From: Solobacterium sp. UBA636
GTDB taxonomy: Bacteria > Bacillota_I > Bacilli_A > Erysipelotrichales > Erysipelotrichaceae
Length of the DNA stretch: 12,874 nucleotides
Assembly (NCBI GenBank): GCA_002299675.1
Contig: DBOW01000099.1
Coordinates: 6,161-19,034 of the forward strand
Direction: 5' to 3'
Shown: positions 5,537 through 12,874 of the stretch, one piece after another
Numbering within the stretch: position 1 is the stretch's first letter
Layout of the letters: each line of letters begins with the position of its first letter
Translations under genes and position numbers: made by a program
Notes under the pieces: model-generated
What the model was told of the DNA's origin: nothing
The model's database searches: none
The model's input: the letters and a program-made list of their open reading frames with translations, nothing else

Positions 5537-7255
5537 ATGTATAGAGATCATACATGTGGACAGTTAAGAAAAACTGATGTGGGAAAAGAAGTACTTTTAT
5601 CTGGCTGGGTAGCCAGAAGAAGAAATCTTGGATCGATTGTTTTCATCGATTTAAGAGACCGTTATGGCATTACACAGCTTACTTTTGATGAAGCTCATTC
5701 TGAACTGGTTAAGGATGTAAGAAATGAATATGTATTACAGGTTAAGGGCAAAGTTCAGCTTAAAGAAGTTGCCAATCCTAAGCTTTCAACTGGTGAAATA
5801 GAAGTTCTGGCCGATGAATGCAGAGTGTTATCGAAGTCTAAAACCACACCGATGATTATTGCTGATGAGACTGATGCTCTGGAAGAAACAAGACTGAAGT
5901 ACAGATATCTTGATATCAGAAGAAATCCAATCAAGGAGAAACTTATTTTAAGAGACAAGGTTACTACTATTGTACGTTCAATCCTTCATGAAGATGATTT
6001 CGTGGAAGTAGAGACACCGATTTTATCTAAGTCAACACCTGAGGGCGCCCGTGACTATCTTGTACCTTCGCGTCTTTATAATGGAAGATTCTACGCACTT
6101 CCTCAATCTCCTCAGATTTATAAACAGCTGTTGATGATTGGTGGCATGGACAGATATTTCCAGATTGCCAGATGCTTCCGTGATGAGGATTTAAGAGCGG
6201 ACAGACAGCCTGAATTTACCCAGATTGATATTGAAATGTCTTTTGCCGAAGAGGAAGATATTTTTGGTGAAGTTGAAAAGATTATGAGGGCCATCTTTAA
6301 ACAGATTAAGGGTGTAGACAATCTGGAATTCCCACGCATCAAATATGATGACGCTATGGCTTTATATGGATCAGATAAACCAGATCTGAGATTTGGCAAT
6401 CCAATGAGTGATATTTCCGAATTATTCGCCAATACTGAATTTAAGGTATTTAAGGATGTATTATCTAACAATGGGGTTATTAAGGCTCTTAAGTTTTCAA
6501 ATATCGAATATTCCAGAAAAGAGATTGATAAGCTGACAGAGTTTGTCAAGATTTATGGTGCCAAAGGACTGGCTTATCTGAAGAAGGATAATGATACTTA
6601 TTCCGGTTCTTTAAACAATGCCTTAAGTGAAGAAGAAAAGAATTCCCTTGGTCTGAACAATAAGGATATTATGTTTATTGTTTCTGGAGATCTTAAAACT
6701 GTAAATGCCGCCCTTGGTGCTTTAAGAGTAAAGGTGGCTAATGAAAAGAACCTGATTGACAGATCTAAATACTGTTTTGCCTGGATTACTGAGTTTCCAA
6801 TGTTTGAATATTCAGAAACAGAAGGCAGATATATGGCAGCCCACCATCCATTTACTTCCCCAAGAGAAGAAGATCTGGACAAGCTGTTAAGCGACAAAGC
6901 TCACTGCTACTCAAGAGCCTATGACCTGGTATTGAATGGCTATGAACTGCTTTCAGGTTCAGTGCGTATTCATAATGAAGAACTGCAGGCCAAAGTGTTT
7001 GAAGCTCTGGAACTTACACCAGAAAAGGCTAAAGAAAGATTTGGTTTCTTCCTGGAAGCCTTCGAATATGGAGCACCTCCACATCTTGGTGTTGGCATTG
7101 GCTTAGAGAGACTGGTAATGATTTTAAGTGATACAGATAATATCAAAGATGTAGTAGCTTTCCCTAAGACTGCCTCTGCAATGTGTCTGATGTCTGACGC
7201 ACCAAGTGGTGTAGATAACGATCAGCTGAGGGAACTTGGTTTAAAGGTTGAGTAA
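5537..7255 (+). CDS. aspS: Aspartyl-tRNA synthetase, bacterial type
   Basis: Class IIb synthetase charging tRNA-Asp; 572 residues. An N-terminal OB-fold anticodon-binding domain (1-105; GWVARRRNLGSIVFIDLRDR) leads into the catalytic core with motif 1 (157-176; ETPILSKSTPEGARDYL), motif 2 (FRDEDLRADRQPEFTQID, 214-231) and motif 3 (GVGIGLERL, 518-526). The GAD insertion typical of bacterial AspRS lies at about 285-400. Position 31 is Leu; Leu here is associated with discriminating enzymes and His with non-discriminating ones, which weakly favours a strict AspRS. A GTG at 5528 is also in frame (three more residues), but the ATG at 5537 gives the normal N-terminus, sits one base after the hisS stop, and has AGGTGA (5526-5531) at good spacing. 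It is probably translated from the hisS mRNA. Confidence 0.97.
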   Translation: MYRDHTCGQLRKTDVGKEVLLSGWVARRRNLGSIVFIDLRDRYGITQLTFDEAHSELVKDVRNEYVLQVKGKVQLKEVANPKLSTGEIEVLADECRVLSKSKTTPMIIADETDALEETRLKYRYLDIRRNPIKEKLILRDKVTTIVRSILHEDDFVEVETPILSKSTPEGARDYLVPSRLYNGRFYALPQSPQIYKQLLMIGGMDRYFQIARCFRDEDLRADRQPEFTQIDIEMSFAEEEDIFGEVEKIMRAIFKQIKGVDNLEFPRIKYDDAMALYGSDKPDLRFGNPMSDISELFANTEFKVFKDVLSNNGVIKALKFSNIEYSRKEIDKLTEFVKIYGAKGLAYLKKDNDTYSGSLNNALSEEEKNSLGLNNKDIMFIVSGDLKTVNAALGALRVKVANEKNLIDRSKYCFAWITEFPMFEYSETEGRYMAAHHPFTSPREEDLDKLLSDKAHCYSRAYDLVLNGYELLSGSVRIHNEELQAKVFEALELTPEKAKERFGFFLEAFEYGAPPHLGVGIGLERLVMILSDTDNIKDVVAFPKTASAMCLMSDAPSGVDNDQLRELGLKVE

Positions 7256-7256
7256 T

Positions 7257-7967
7257 ATGAAAGCTTTCTTATGCTCATCACCCTATAATAATCATGATAA
7301 AGTATTCCGCAAGAACTCTTTAAGAACTCAATTAAAAAATGCCTGGCCCGAAAAAGCCAGAATCTGTTACATTGCCTCAGATCCGGATGATTATGTAACT
7401 ACTGATAATTATGTAAGAGTTCATTCAAGAGCCTACAGGGAACACTTTAAGATAGACAGCTGGCAGACAATCGACCATCGTCTATATGAACCAGAAAAGT
7501 ATCTGAAGAAGGCTAATATCTTTATTGTAGCTGGAGGAAGCTGTCATAAACAGATAAGATATCTTCATGAAATTCATTTTGAAGAGTATCTTAATAAAAA
7601 TAATATTCTGCTTATTGGCTGCTCAGCTGGTTCAATGAATATGTTAAAGACAGTTTATGTCCCTCCAGAAACCGAAAAGGAAGAAAGTGATCCTGACTAT
7701 GTTAAGTTCTATGAGGGCTATGGCCTGGCCGATATTCTGATGGTACCGCATTATGTTCAGCTGAAAAATGAAGTCTTAAACGGTAAAAGAATTATTGATG
7801 ATATTATTGCACAAGACTCGATGGGCAAAGAAATCTATCTGTTTCCTGATGCCACCTATCTCTGGATTGACGGGGAAAGGAAATATATCCGTGGCGAATT
7901 TTATCTGATGAAGGATGGAAACATCACAAAGATGCAGGAAACTGGCGATATGTGTTTAGTAAGATAG
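7257..7967 (+). CDS. Peptidase S51 family protein (peptidase E-like, type 1 glutamine-amidotransferase-like fold)
   Basis: 236-residue cytoplasmic protein with the S51 fold. The nucleophile elbow GCSAGSM places the catalytic Ser at 123, an oxyanion-type glycine pair lies in VAGGS (91-95), the candidate catalytic His is H165 in VPHYVQ, and the terminal strand-turn LFPDATYLWIDG (195-206) matches the family. Peptidase E hydrolyses dipeptides with N-terminal aspartate; related S51 enzymes (cyanophycinase) cut beta-aspartyl-arginine. The third catalytic residue is unclear: E138, 15 residues after the Ser, sits where peptidase E has Asp. I therefore do not assign pepE. An in-frame TTG at 7248 exists, but the ATG at 7257 has AAGG (7244-7247) nine bases upstream, inside the end of aspS. 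Its place right after aspS, under an apparently Asp-sensing leader, fits a role in aspartate release (inference). Confidence 0.85.
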   Translation: MKAFLCSSPYNNHDKVFRKNSLRTQLKNAWPEKARICYIASDPDDYVTTDNYVRVHSRAYREHFKIDSWQTIDHRLYEPEKYLKKANIFIVAGGSCHKQIRYLHEIHFEEYLNKNNILLIGCSAGSMNMLKTVYVPPETEKEESDPDYVKFYEGYGLADILMVPHYVQLKNEVLNGKRIIDDIIAQDSMGKEIYLFPDATYLWIDGERKYIRGEFYLMKDGNITKMQETGDMCLVR

Positions 7968-7987
7968 CCATAAAATGGCTGTCTTTT
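7966..7987 (+). terminator. Small hairpin after the S51 gene, possible weak terminator or attenuator
   Basis: AGCCAT (7966-7971) and ATGGCT (7975-7980) form a perfect 6-bp stem with an AAA loop. It starts on the last two bases of the stop codon and is followed by GTCTTTT. The T tract is short and interrupted, so it may only reduce read-through into the PHP gene or protect the upstream 3' end. Confidence 0.3.
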
Positions 7988-8002
7988 AAAAAGGAGAAAT
8001 TT

Positions 8003-8794
8003 ATGTATCTTGTTGACTCCCATGTACATCTTGAAAAGGGACCTCTCACAAAGGAATATGTTCTGGAGTTTATTAATGAAGCCATTAAGAATAATATTGA
8101 TGAGCTGCATATTCTCGATCATACTCACCGTTTTAAAGAGTTCTATCACTGTTATGATGAATTAAGGGATATTGATATACAGAACAGATGGCTAAGCGGA
8201 AAGTTCAGAAACAGCCTTGATGAATACGACGAACTGATAAAGGAAATGAAAACGATGGAATTTCCCATCAGGGTTCTTTATGGTCTTGAGGTATGTTATA
8301 CACCTAAGTCAGAAAACATGCTGAAAGAAGTTCTTAAGGACAGAAACTATGATTTTCTGATTGGTTCCATTCATTCTGTTGATTCTATTCTTTATGATAT
8401 GGGCTTTTCTAAAGAGCTTCTATGGGAAAAATATGATACAGATCTGATTTATATGCATTATTATGATGCGGTTAAAAAACTTATCAGAAGTGATATGTTT
8501 ACTTCTGTTGGACATATGGATAATCTGAAGCTTTTTGGCTATGTTCCTAAACGCGATATGACAGCTGTATATAACGAAGTAGCTGAGCTGATGGTTAAGC
8601 ATAAGCTGCTTTGTGAAATGAACAGTGGCTGTTTCTATCGCTATGGCTGTAAAGATATTGGTTTAAGTGATGAGCTTTTAAATATTTTTAAGAAAAAGGG
8701 TGTAGAATTTATTACCGCCAGCGATGCACATAATGTATCTGATGTGGGAAAACTGATTAAAGAGACTAGAGAAAGAATTGAAAGTAACGTATAA
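8003..8794 (+). CDS. PHP-domain phosphoesterase (histidinol-phosphatase HisJ/HisK-like)
   Basis: 263-residue PHP-superfamily metal hydrolase. The full trinuclear metal-ligand set is visible: H7 and H9 (DSHVHL), H40 (LDHTHR), E96 (GLEVCY), H124 (GSIHSVD), H171 (VGHMDNL), and D241 and H243 (SDAHN). Closest in pattern to HisJ/HisK histidinol phosphatases, which catalyse the last phosphatase step of histidine synthesis, but no other his biosynthesis gene is nearby, so another phosphoester substrate is equally possible. A start at 7952 would add 17 residues overlapping the previous gene with no support; the ATG at 8003 has AAGGAG (7991-7996) six bases upstream and begins right before the first metal motif, as in the family. 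It lies 35 bases after the S51 gene and 31 bases before glyQS, so it is probably co-transcribed. Confidence 0.88.
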   Translation: MYLVDSHVHLEKGPLTKEYVLEFINEAIKNNIDELHILDHTHRFKEFYHCYDELRDIDIQNRWLSGKFRNSLDEYDELIKEMKTMEFPIRVLYGLEVCYTPKSENMLKEVLKDRNYDFLIGSIHSVDSILYDMGFSKELLWEKYDTDLIYMHYYDAVKKLIRSDMFTSVGHMDNLKLFGYVPKRDMTAVYNEVAELMVKHKLLCEMNSGCFYRYGCKDIGLSDELLNIFKKKGVEFITASDAHNVSDVGKLIKETRERIESNV

Positions 8795-8825
8795 TAGATG
8801 TGCTTAAGAAAAGAGGTTTTTTGTT

Positions 8826-10199
8826 ATGGGTAAATATAGTTTTGAAGAAATCGTAACACACTTAAAAACAAGCGGTTTTGTTTATCAGGGCTCAGAGATT
8901 TATGGCGGTCTGTCTAATTCCTGGGACTTTGGTATTCTGGGAGCTGCTTTAAAAAAGAATATCAAGGATTTATGGTGGAAAGAATTTGTTGAGAAATCTA
9001 AATATAATGTCGGAATTGATTCGGCTATTCTGATGAATTCTAAGACCTGGGAGGCATCAGGACATTTAAAGGGTTTCTCTGATTCTATGGTTGACTGCAA
9101 GGAATGCAAGTCAAGATTCAGAGCTGATAATCTGATTGAGGAATCAACCGGTCTTTCAGCCGAAGGCAAGACACCAGAGGAAATGGATCAGATGATTGAA
9201 GAAAATAATATCGTCTGCCCAAAATGCGGCAAGCATAACTTTACAAATGCCCGTCCATTCAATCTGATGTTCAAGACCTTCATTGGTACAGTAGAAGATT
9301 CAAAATCAGTTGTCTATTTAAGACCAGAGACTGCTCAGGGTATCTTTGTAAACTTTAACAACGTTCTGCGTACTTCACGTAAGAAACTGCCATTTGGTAT
9401 CGGTCAGATTGGCAAGTCTTTCCGTAATGAAATTACACCAGGTAACTTTATTTTCCGTGTCAGAGAATTTGAACAGATGGAACTGGAATTCTTCTGCAAG
9501 CCTGGTGAAGATATGGAATGGTATCGTTACTGGGTTGATACTTGTGTAAACTTTGTTTACCGTTTAGGTATCAGGAAGGAAAACATTCGTGTAAGAGAAC
9601 ATGAACAGGAAGAGCTTTCTTTCTATTCTAAGGGTACCAGCGATATTGAATATGCCTATCCATTTACTGACTGGGGTGAGCTATGGGGCATAGCTGATAG
9701 AACTGACTATGATTTAAGCTGTCATTCAAAGGTATCAGGCAAGGATTTAAGCTATCTGGATCCTGAAACCAATGAAAGATATATTCCATACTGCGTTGAA
9801 CCATCGGTTGGTGTAGAAAGACTTTTCCTGGCGCTTTGCTGCGATGCTTATGATAAAGAGAGACTCGGCGACAACGACGAAAGAATTGTCATGCACTTTA
9901 AACCAGCTCTGGCTCCTGTCAAGGTAGCTGTACTTCCTTTATCAAAGAAGCTTTCAGACAAGGCTTATGCGGTATTTGAGGATCTGAATAATGAATTCAG
10001 ATGTGAATATGACGAAGCTGGTTCAATCGGCAAGCGTTATAGAAGAAATGATGCGATTGGTACTCCTTTCTGCGTAACTTATGATTTCGATTCAGAAAAC
10101 GATGAGTCAGTTACTGTCAGACATAGAGATTCTATGGAACAGGAAAGAGTAAAGATTGCAGATCTAAAGGATTATATTAGAAAAGAATTAGTATTTTAA
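8826..10199 (+). CDS. glyQS: Glycyl-tRNA synthetase, alpha2 (single-chain) type
   Basis: Class II synthetase charging tRNA-Gly as a homodimer; 457 residues, normal for the alpha2 form, as opposed to the alpha2-beta2 GlyQ/GlyS enzyme. The N-terminal [15 protein letters not shown] (22-36) and [12 protein letters not shown] (75-86) are diagnostic. Two Cys pairs, CKEC (91-94) and CPKC (131-134), form a probable zinc knuckle. Catalytic motifs are LRPETAQG (165-172), FRNEITP with [11 protein letters not shown] (199-223) and [13 protein letters not shown] (325-337). The anticodon-binding domain lies at about 362-457. The start is set by AAGAGG (8811-8816) nine bases upstream. A TATAAT at 8790-8795 lies upstream but has no convincing -35. 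The stop codon overlaps the dnaG start (TAATG), the Firmicutes glyQS-dnaG-rpoD order. Confidence 0.97.
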   Translation: MGKYSFEEIVTHLKTSGFVYQGSEIYGGLSNSWDFGILGAALKKNIKDLWWKEFVEKSKYNVGIDSAILMNSKTWEASGHLKGFSDSMVDCKECKSRFRADNLIEESTGLSAEGKTPEEMDQMIEENNIVCPKCGKHNFTNARPFNLMFKTFIGTVEDSKSVVYLRPETAQGIFVNFNNVLRTSRKKLPFGIGQIGKSFRNEITPGNFIFRVREFEQMELEFFCKPGEDMEWYRYWVDTCVNFVYRLGIRKENIRVREHEQEELSFYSKGTSDIEYAYPFTDWGELWGIADRTDYDLSCHSKVSGKDLSYLDPETNERYIPYCVEPSVGVERLFLALCCDAYDKERLGDNDERIVMHFKPALAPVKVAVLPLSKKLSDKAYAVFEDLNNEFRCEYDEAGSIGKRYRRNDAIGTPFCVTYDFDSENDESVTVRHRDSMEQERVKIADLKDYIRKELVF

Positions 10200-11950
10200 T
10201 GCGTCTTAGTAATGAAGTCATCGAAGATATAAGAAACAGTGCCTCTATTTCCGAAGTAATAGGGCACTATATCCCATTACAGAAAAAGGGCAGGGGGTAC
10301 AGAGCCCAGTGTCCTTTTCATGATGACCATGATCCTTCATTACAGATAAGTGAAGATAAACAGCTCTATAAATGCTTTGTCTGTGGCAATGGCGGCAATG
10401 TTTTCTCTTTTGTGATGAACTATAAAAAAGTTTCATTCCCAGAGGCGGTTAAAGAGGTTGGCGATATTATCGGCAAGCATATTGAACTTGATGAAGCTCC
10501 AAGGAAGGCTGATCCCAATGAGAAATATTATGAGCTCATGAAGGCCTATCTTGAGGAAGCTAATTATCTTCTGACTGCGACAAGAGCTGGCGAAAAGGCA
10601 CTCAAGTATTTAAACGACAGAGGAATAGATTCAACAGTAATTGAAAAGTTCAATATTGGTTTTAACCCCGGCGATAATTTTATGTATAAATATCTAAATC
10701 AGAAGGGTTATAGAGATGAAGATATTGTAAACTGTGGACTGGCAAGATTTACTGACAGAGGACTGAGTGATATTTTCTTTGATCGAATAATATTCCCGAT
10801 TCATAACCGTGAGGGAAAGCCTATAGCTTTAAGTGCCCGTATTATTGAAAACAATAAGGAAATTGCCAAATATATTAATACAGCTGAAACTTTAATATAT
10901 AAAAAAGGATTTTCTTTATTCAACTATCATCGGGCCAAAGAAAGTGCCAGGAAACTGAACAATGTCATTCTGGTTGAGGGACAGATGGATGTCATAGCCC
11001 TTTATAGAGCTGAAATAAACAACTGTGTGGCTGCCCTGGGCACTGCCTTGACCGGTGAACAGATAGAACTTATCAAATCTCTAAGCAATAATGTAACGCT
11101 GTTCTATGATGGCGATAAGGCTGGCAAGAGTGCCAATATTAAAAATGGCAGACAGCTTATTGAACATGGTTTCAATGTTGAAGTTGTCAACAACGTTACC
11201 GGTCTTGACCCTGATGAAATCATTACAAAGGGTTCAAGACATGCCCTCAAGGATCTTGTATCAAAGCGTATATCCTATATTGACTATGCGATAAGCTATT
11301 ATAAGGAACAGCTGAATCTTGATAACTATAATGACCGCAAAAAGCTGCATCAGCTGATATCTGGCTATATAGAGCTTCTGCCTAATGAATATGACCGCCA
11401 TAATTACTACAATGTGCTCTATGATCTGACTAAAATCGGTCAAAGCACTGCTGTAAACACTTCAAAAAAAGGTTATAATAGATATCGTTTAGAAGATTTT
11501 GATTATTCACTGGATGGTGAGACCAAGGCGGAATATACAATATTATCGATGATGGCTAAATCTGAGAAAGCCAAGGATGAATATAAGAGGAATCTGGGCT
11601 ATCTTATCCAGGATGCCAATCAGAAGCTTGCGTTATATATTATTGATGAGTATCGAAAGGAGAATAAGTGTTCTCTTTCAAAGATATTTGATGAAACAGA
11701 TGATGACAAGGTTAAGGATGTAATCACTACCTTGTCTACTATAGAGAATATTCCTGCTGAATATGACAGTTCTTTGTTTAATGATGCGGTGTCAAAAGTA
11801 AAGGAAGAGATCAAATTAAGGAAACTTAATGTTCTAAAGAAGAAAGTAAATGAACTTCTGCCCACAGATGAAACAAAGGCTAATGAATATCTGAAGGAAT
11901 ATCTGGAGTTGTTAAAGGAAATAGGAGGAAACAAAAATGGCCAGCACTAA
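10199..11950 (+). CDS. dnaG: DNA primase DnaG
   Basis: Synthesises RNA primers for the replication fork; 583 residues, normal length. The N-terminal CHC2 zinc-binding domain has C38, H41, C59 and C62 ([17 protein letters not shown]). The RNA polymerase core spans about 110-370, with TOPRIM motifs VEGQMDV (259-265; Glu260), FYDGDKAG (302-309; Asp304, Asp306) and LDPDE (336-340). The C-terminal part, about 425-583, is the helical helicase-binding domain, less conserved, ending in a charged coil. There is no clear ribosome-binding site before the ATG; the one-base overlap with the glyQS stop suggests translation by reinitiation. The gene's end contains the rpoD ribosome-binding site and its first codons, so dnaG and rpoD overlap by 14 bases. 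Confidence 0.97.
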   Translation: MRLSNEVIEDIRNSASISEVIGHYIPLQKKGRGYRAQCPFHDDHDPSLQISEDKQLYKCFVCGNGGNVFSFVMNYKKVSFPEAVKEVGDIIGKHIELDEAPRKADPNEKYYELMKAYLEEANYLLTATRAGEKALKYLNDRGIDSTVIEKFNIGFNPGDNFMYKYLNQKGYRDEDIVNCGLARFTDRGLSDIFFDRIIFPIHNREGKPIALSARIIENNKEIAKYINTAETLIYKKGFSLFNYHRAKESARKLNNVILVEGQMDVIALYRAEINNCVAALGTALTGEQIELIKSLSNNVTLFYDGDKAGKSANIKNGRQLIEHGFNVEVVNNVTGLDPDEIITKGSRHALKDLVSKRISYIDYAISYYKEQLNLDNYNDRKKLHQLISGYIELLPNEYDRHNYYNVLYDLTKIGQSTAVNTSKKGYNRYRLEDFDYSLDGETKAEYTILSMMAKSEKAKDEYKRNLGYLIQDANQKLALYIIDEYRKENKCSLSKIFDETDDDKVKDVITTLSTIENIPAEYDSSLFNDAVSKVKEEIKLRKLNVLKKKVNELLPTDETKANEYLKEYLELLKEIGGNKNGQH

Positions 11951-12874
11951 AAGCGAAGAAAACACTGAAGTAAAGGTTAAAAAGACTGTCAAGCCTACCA
12001 AGAGATCGCAGATTGTCATCTCTACCAAGAAGCCAGCCAAAAATATCAAAAGCTCAACCAAGGGCGTAATCAATCCTTCACAGAGTGACCGTACTTTCTC
12101 AGAAAGAGAACAGGCTGCCCTGGAGATTGAAAGAGTCAAGGCTTTAAATGCAGAAATAGAGAAATCAGCCAGCGAAATCGCCAAGAAGAAATATGGCGAT
12201 ATCGATGAGCTGAAAGCTGATCTTATCGCACTTTCAAAAAAGGGTGGTTCAGTTGAACAGAAAGCTGTTGTACAGGCTCTTGACCGTTTTGATATGACTG
12301 ATGAAGATACTGATGAATTCTTTGACTGGATCAATCGAAACAATGTTGACCTGATTGAAGATGAAGTTGAGGAAGAGGAACTTGAAGATGATGATTTACT
12401 GGCAAGTGATTCTGACTATGACGATGATGAGGATAACCCCGATGATGAAAGAAATATTGTCATCAACTATCAGCAGGCAGCTGCCTATACCAAGGTAAAT
12501 GATCCGGTAAAGATGTATCTGAAGGAAATCGGCCGTGTTAATCTGTTAAAGGCTGATGATGAAGTAATACTGGCCAAAAAGATTGAAGAGGCCAGGGAAC
12601 ACCCGGAAGATGCCAAACTGCAGGCCGAGGCTCAGGAAGCCAAAAATGCGCTTATTTCCGCCAACCTGAGACTGGTTGTGGCTATTGCCAAGAAATATAC
12701 CGGCAGAGGCATGCTGTTCCTGGATCTGATTCAGGAAGGAAACATGGGTTTAATCAAGGCTGTTGATAAATTTGACTATACCAAGGGCTTTAAATTTTCA
12801 ACTTACGCTACATGGTGGATCAGACAGGCCATTACCCGTGCCATTGCCGACCAGGCCAGAACTATCCGTATTCC
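11937..12874 (+). CDS. rpoD: RNA polymerase primary sigma factor RpoD (SigA), 5' part (3' end outside window)
   Basis: Housekeeping sigma-70 factor that directs RNA polymerase to -10/-35 promoters. 312 codons are visible. Residues 1-50 are a Lys/Ser/Thr-rich basic tail. A region 1.1-like segment lies at about 88-140 ([25 protein letters not shown]), followed by a strongly acidic stretch at 141-171, region 1.2 ([17 protein letters not shown], 188-204), and region 2: [29 protein letters not shown], then the core-binding and -10-recognition helices [17 protein letters not shown] and the start of ARTIRIP. Regions 3 and 4 lie past the window edge. The ATG at 11937 is preceded by AGGAGG (11923-11928) with eight bases of spacing and overlaps the dnaG 3' end by 14 bases. 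The reading frame runs open to the window end. Confidence 0.95.
   Translation, partial: MASTKSEENTEVKVKKTVKPTKRSQIVISTKKPAKNIKSSTKGVINPSQSDRTFSEREQAALEIERVKALNAEIEKSASEIAKKKYGDIDELKADLIALSKKGGSVEQKAVVQALDRFDMTDEDTDEFFDWINRNNVDLIEDEVEEEELEDDDLLASDSDYDDDEDNPDDERNIVINYQQAAAYTKVNDPVKMYLKEIGRVNLLKADDEVILAKKIEEAREHPEDAKLQAEAQEAKNALISANLRLVVAIAKKYTGRGMLFLDLIQEGNMGLIKAVDKFDYTKGFKFSTYATWWIRQAITRAIADQARTIRI

Noticed and set aside
6118..6549. 143-codon open frame antisense to aspS
   Set aside because: Ser/Leu-rich composition without family motifs, opposite to a well-conserved catalytic region; a shadow of aspS codon use.
7952..8002. Upstream start for the PHP gene adding 17 residues
   Set aside because: It overlaps the S51 gene, has no ribosome-binding site, and puts extra residues before the DSHVHL motif that normally opens the family; AAGGAG supports the ATG at 8003.
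8767..8795. Perfect TATAAT at 8790-8795 as a glyQS promoter
   Set aside because: No recognisable -35 at 16-18 bases (TAGAGA or similar) and no TG extension; in AT-rich DNA a lone hexamer is weak evidence. Kept only as a caveat to the operon claim.
11912..12343. 143-codon open frame antisense to the dnaG/rpoD junction
   Set aside because: Mirror of the Glu/Lys-rich rpoD 5' end, giving a Ser/Phe-rich product; no ribosome-binding site or homology seen.
1..12874. Mobile elements, CRISPR arrays, tRNA or rRNA genes, defence systems
   Set aside because: No spaced direct repeats, transposase or integrase motifs, tRNA-like cloverleaf or rRNA segment seen; the genes fill the window with conserved housekeeping functions.

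Overview
The window is AT-rich and densely packed, and nearly all of it is core housekeeping DNA on the + strand of a low-GC Gram-positive bacterium. Three things point to Firmicutes in the broad sense: a T-box leader ahead of hisS-aspS, an alpha2-type (single-chain) glycyl-tRNA synthetase directly before dnaG-rpoD, and a DUF1836 protein. The overall style suggests Erysipelotrichia or a close relative, but that rank is a guess from gene content. I see no mobile element, CRISPR array, rRNA or tRNA. The longest stretch without a gene is 219 bases (4054-4272), and a T-box riboswitch fills it.

Region 1 (1-2908): the 3' two-thirds of a relA/rel (p)ppGpp enzyme, cut by the window edge, overlaps by one base a sodium/proton-coupled SLC1-type symporter. 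The symporter is unusual in two ways. It carries an extra N-terminal domain of about 130 residues resembling a degenerate RsbW/SpoIIAB-like (GHKL) ATPase. It also lacks the charged TM8 residues that bind dicarboxylic amino acids. A hairpin terminator lies between it and the convergent gene that follows.

Region 2 (2907-4053): a minus-strand PAQR/hemolysin III membrane protein and a + strand DUF1836 MerR-like protein diverge from a 115-bp spacer. The spacer has recognisable promoters in both directions. Palindromic GTTATT half-sites overlap both promoters' -35 regions. The DUF1836 gene appears to be leaderless.

Region 3 (4054-12874): an extended -10 promoter, a compact T-box leader (best specifier GAC, aspartate) and then seven co-directional genes with very small gaps or overlaps: hisS, aspS, an S51 peptidase E-like protein, a PHP phosphoesterase, glyQS, dnaG and rpoD (cut by the window edge). 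This joins the hisS-aspS unit to the glyQS-dnaG-rpoD macromolecular synthesis cluster. Translation supply (three aminoacyl-tRNA synthetases), replication priming and the housekeeping sigma factor could therefore share upstream control by tRNA charging, although internal promoters cannot be excluded. The points most worth following up are the symporter fusion, the divergent operator with its leaderless regulator, and the compact T-box with an aspartyl-peptidase-like gene in its operon.
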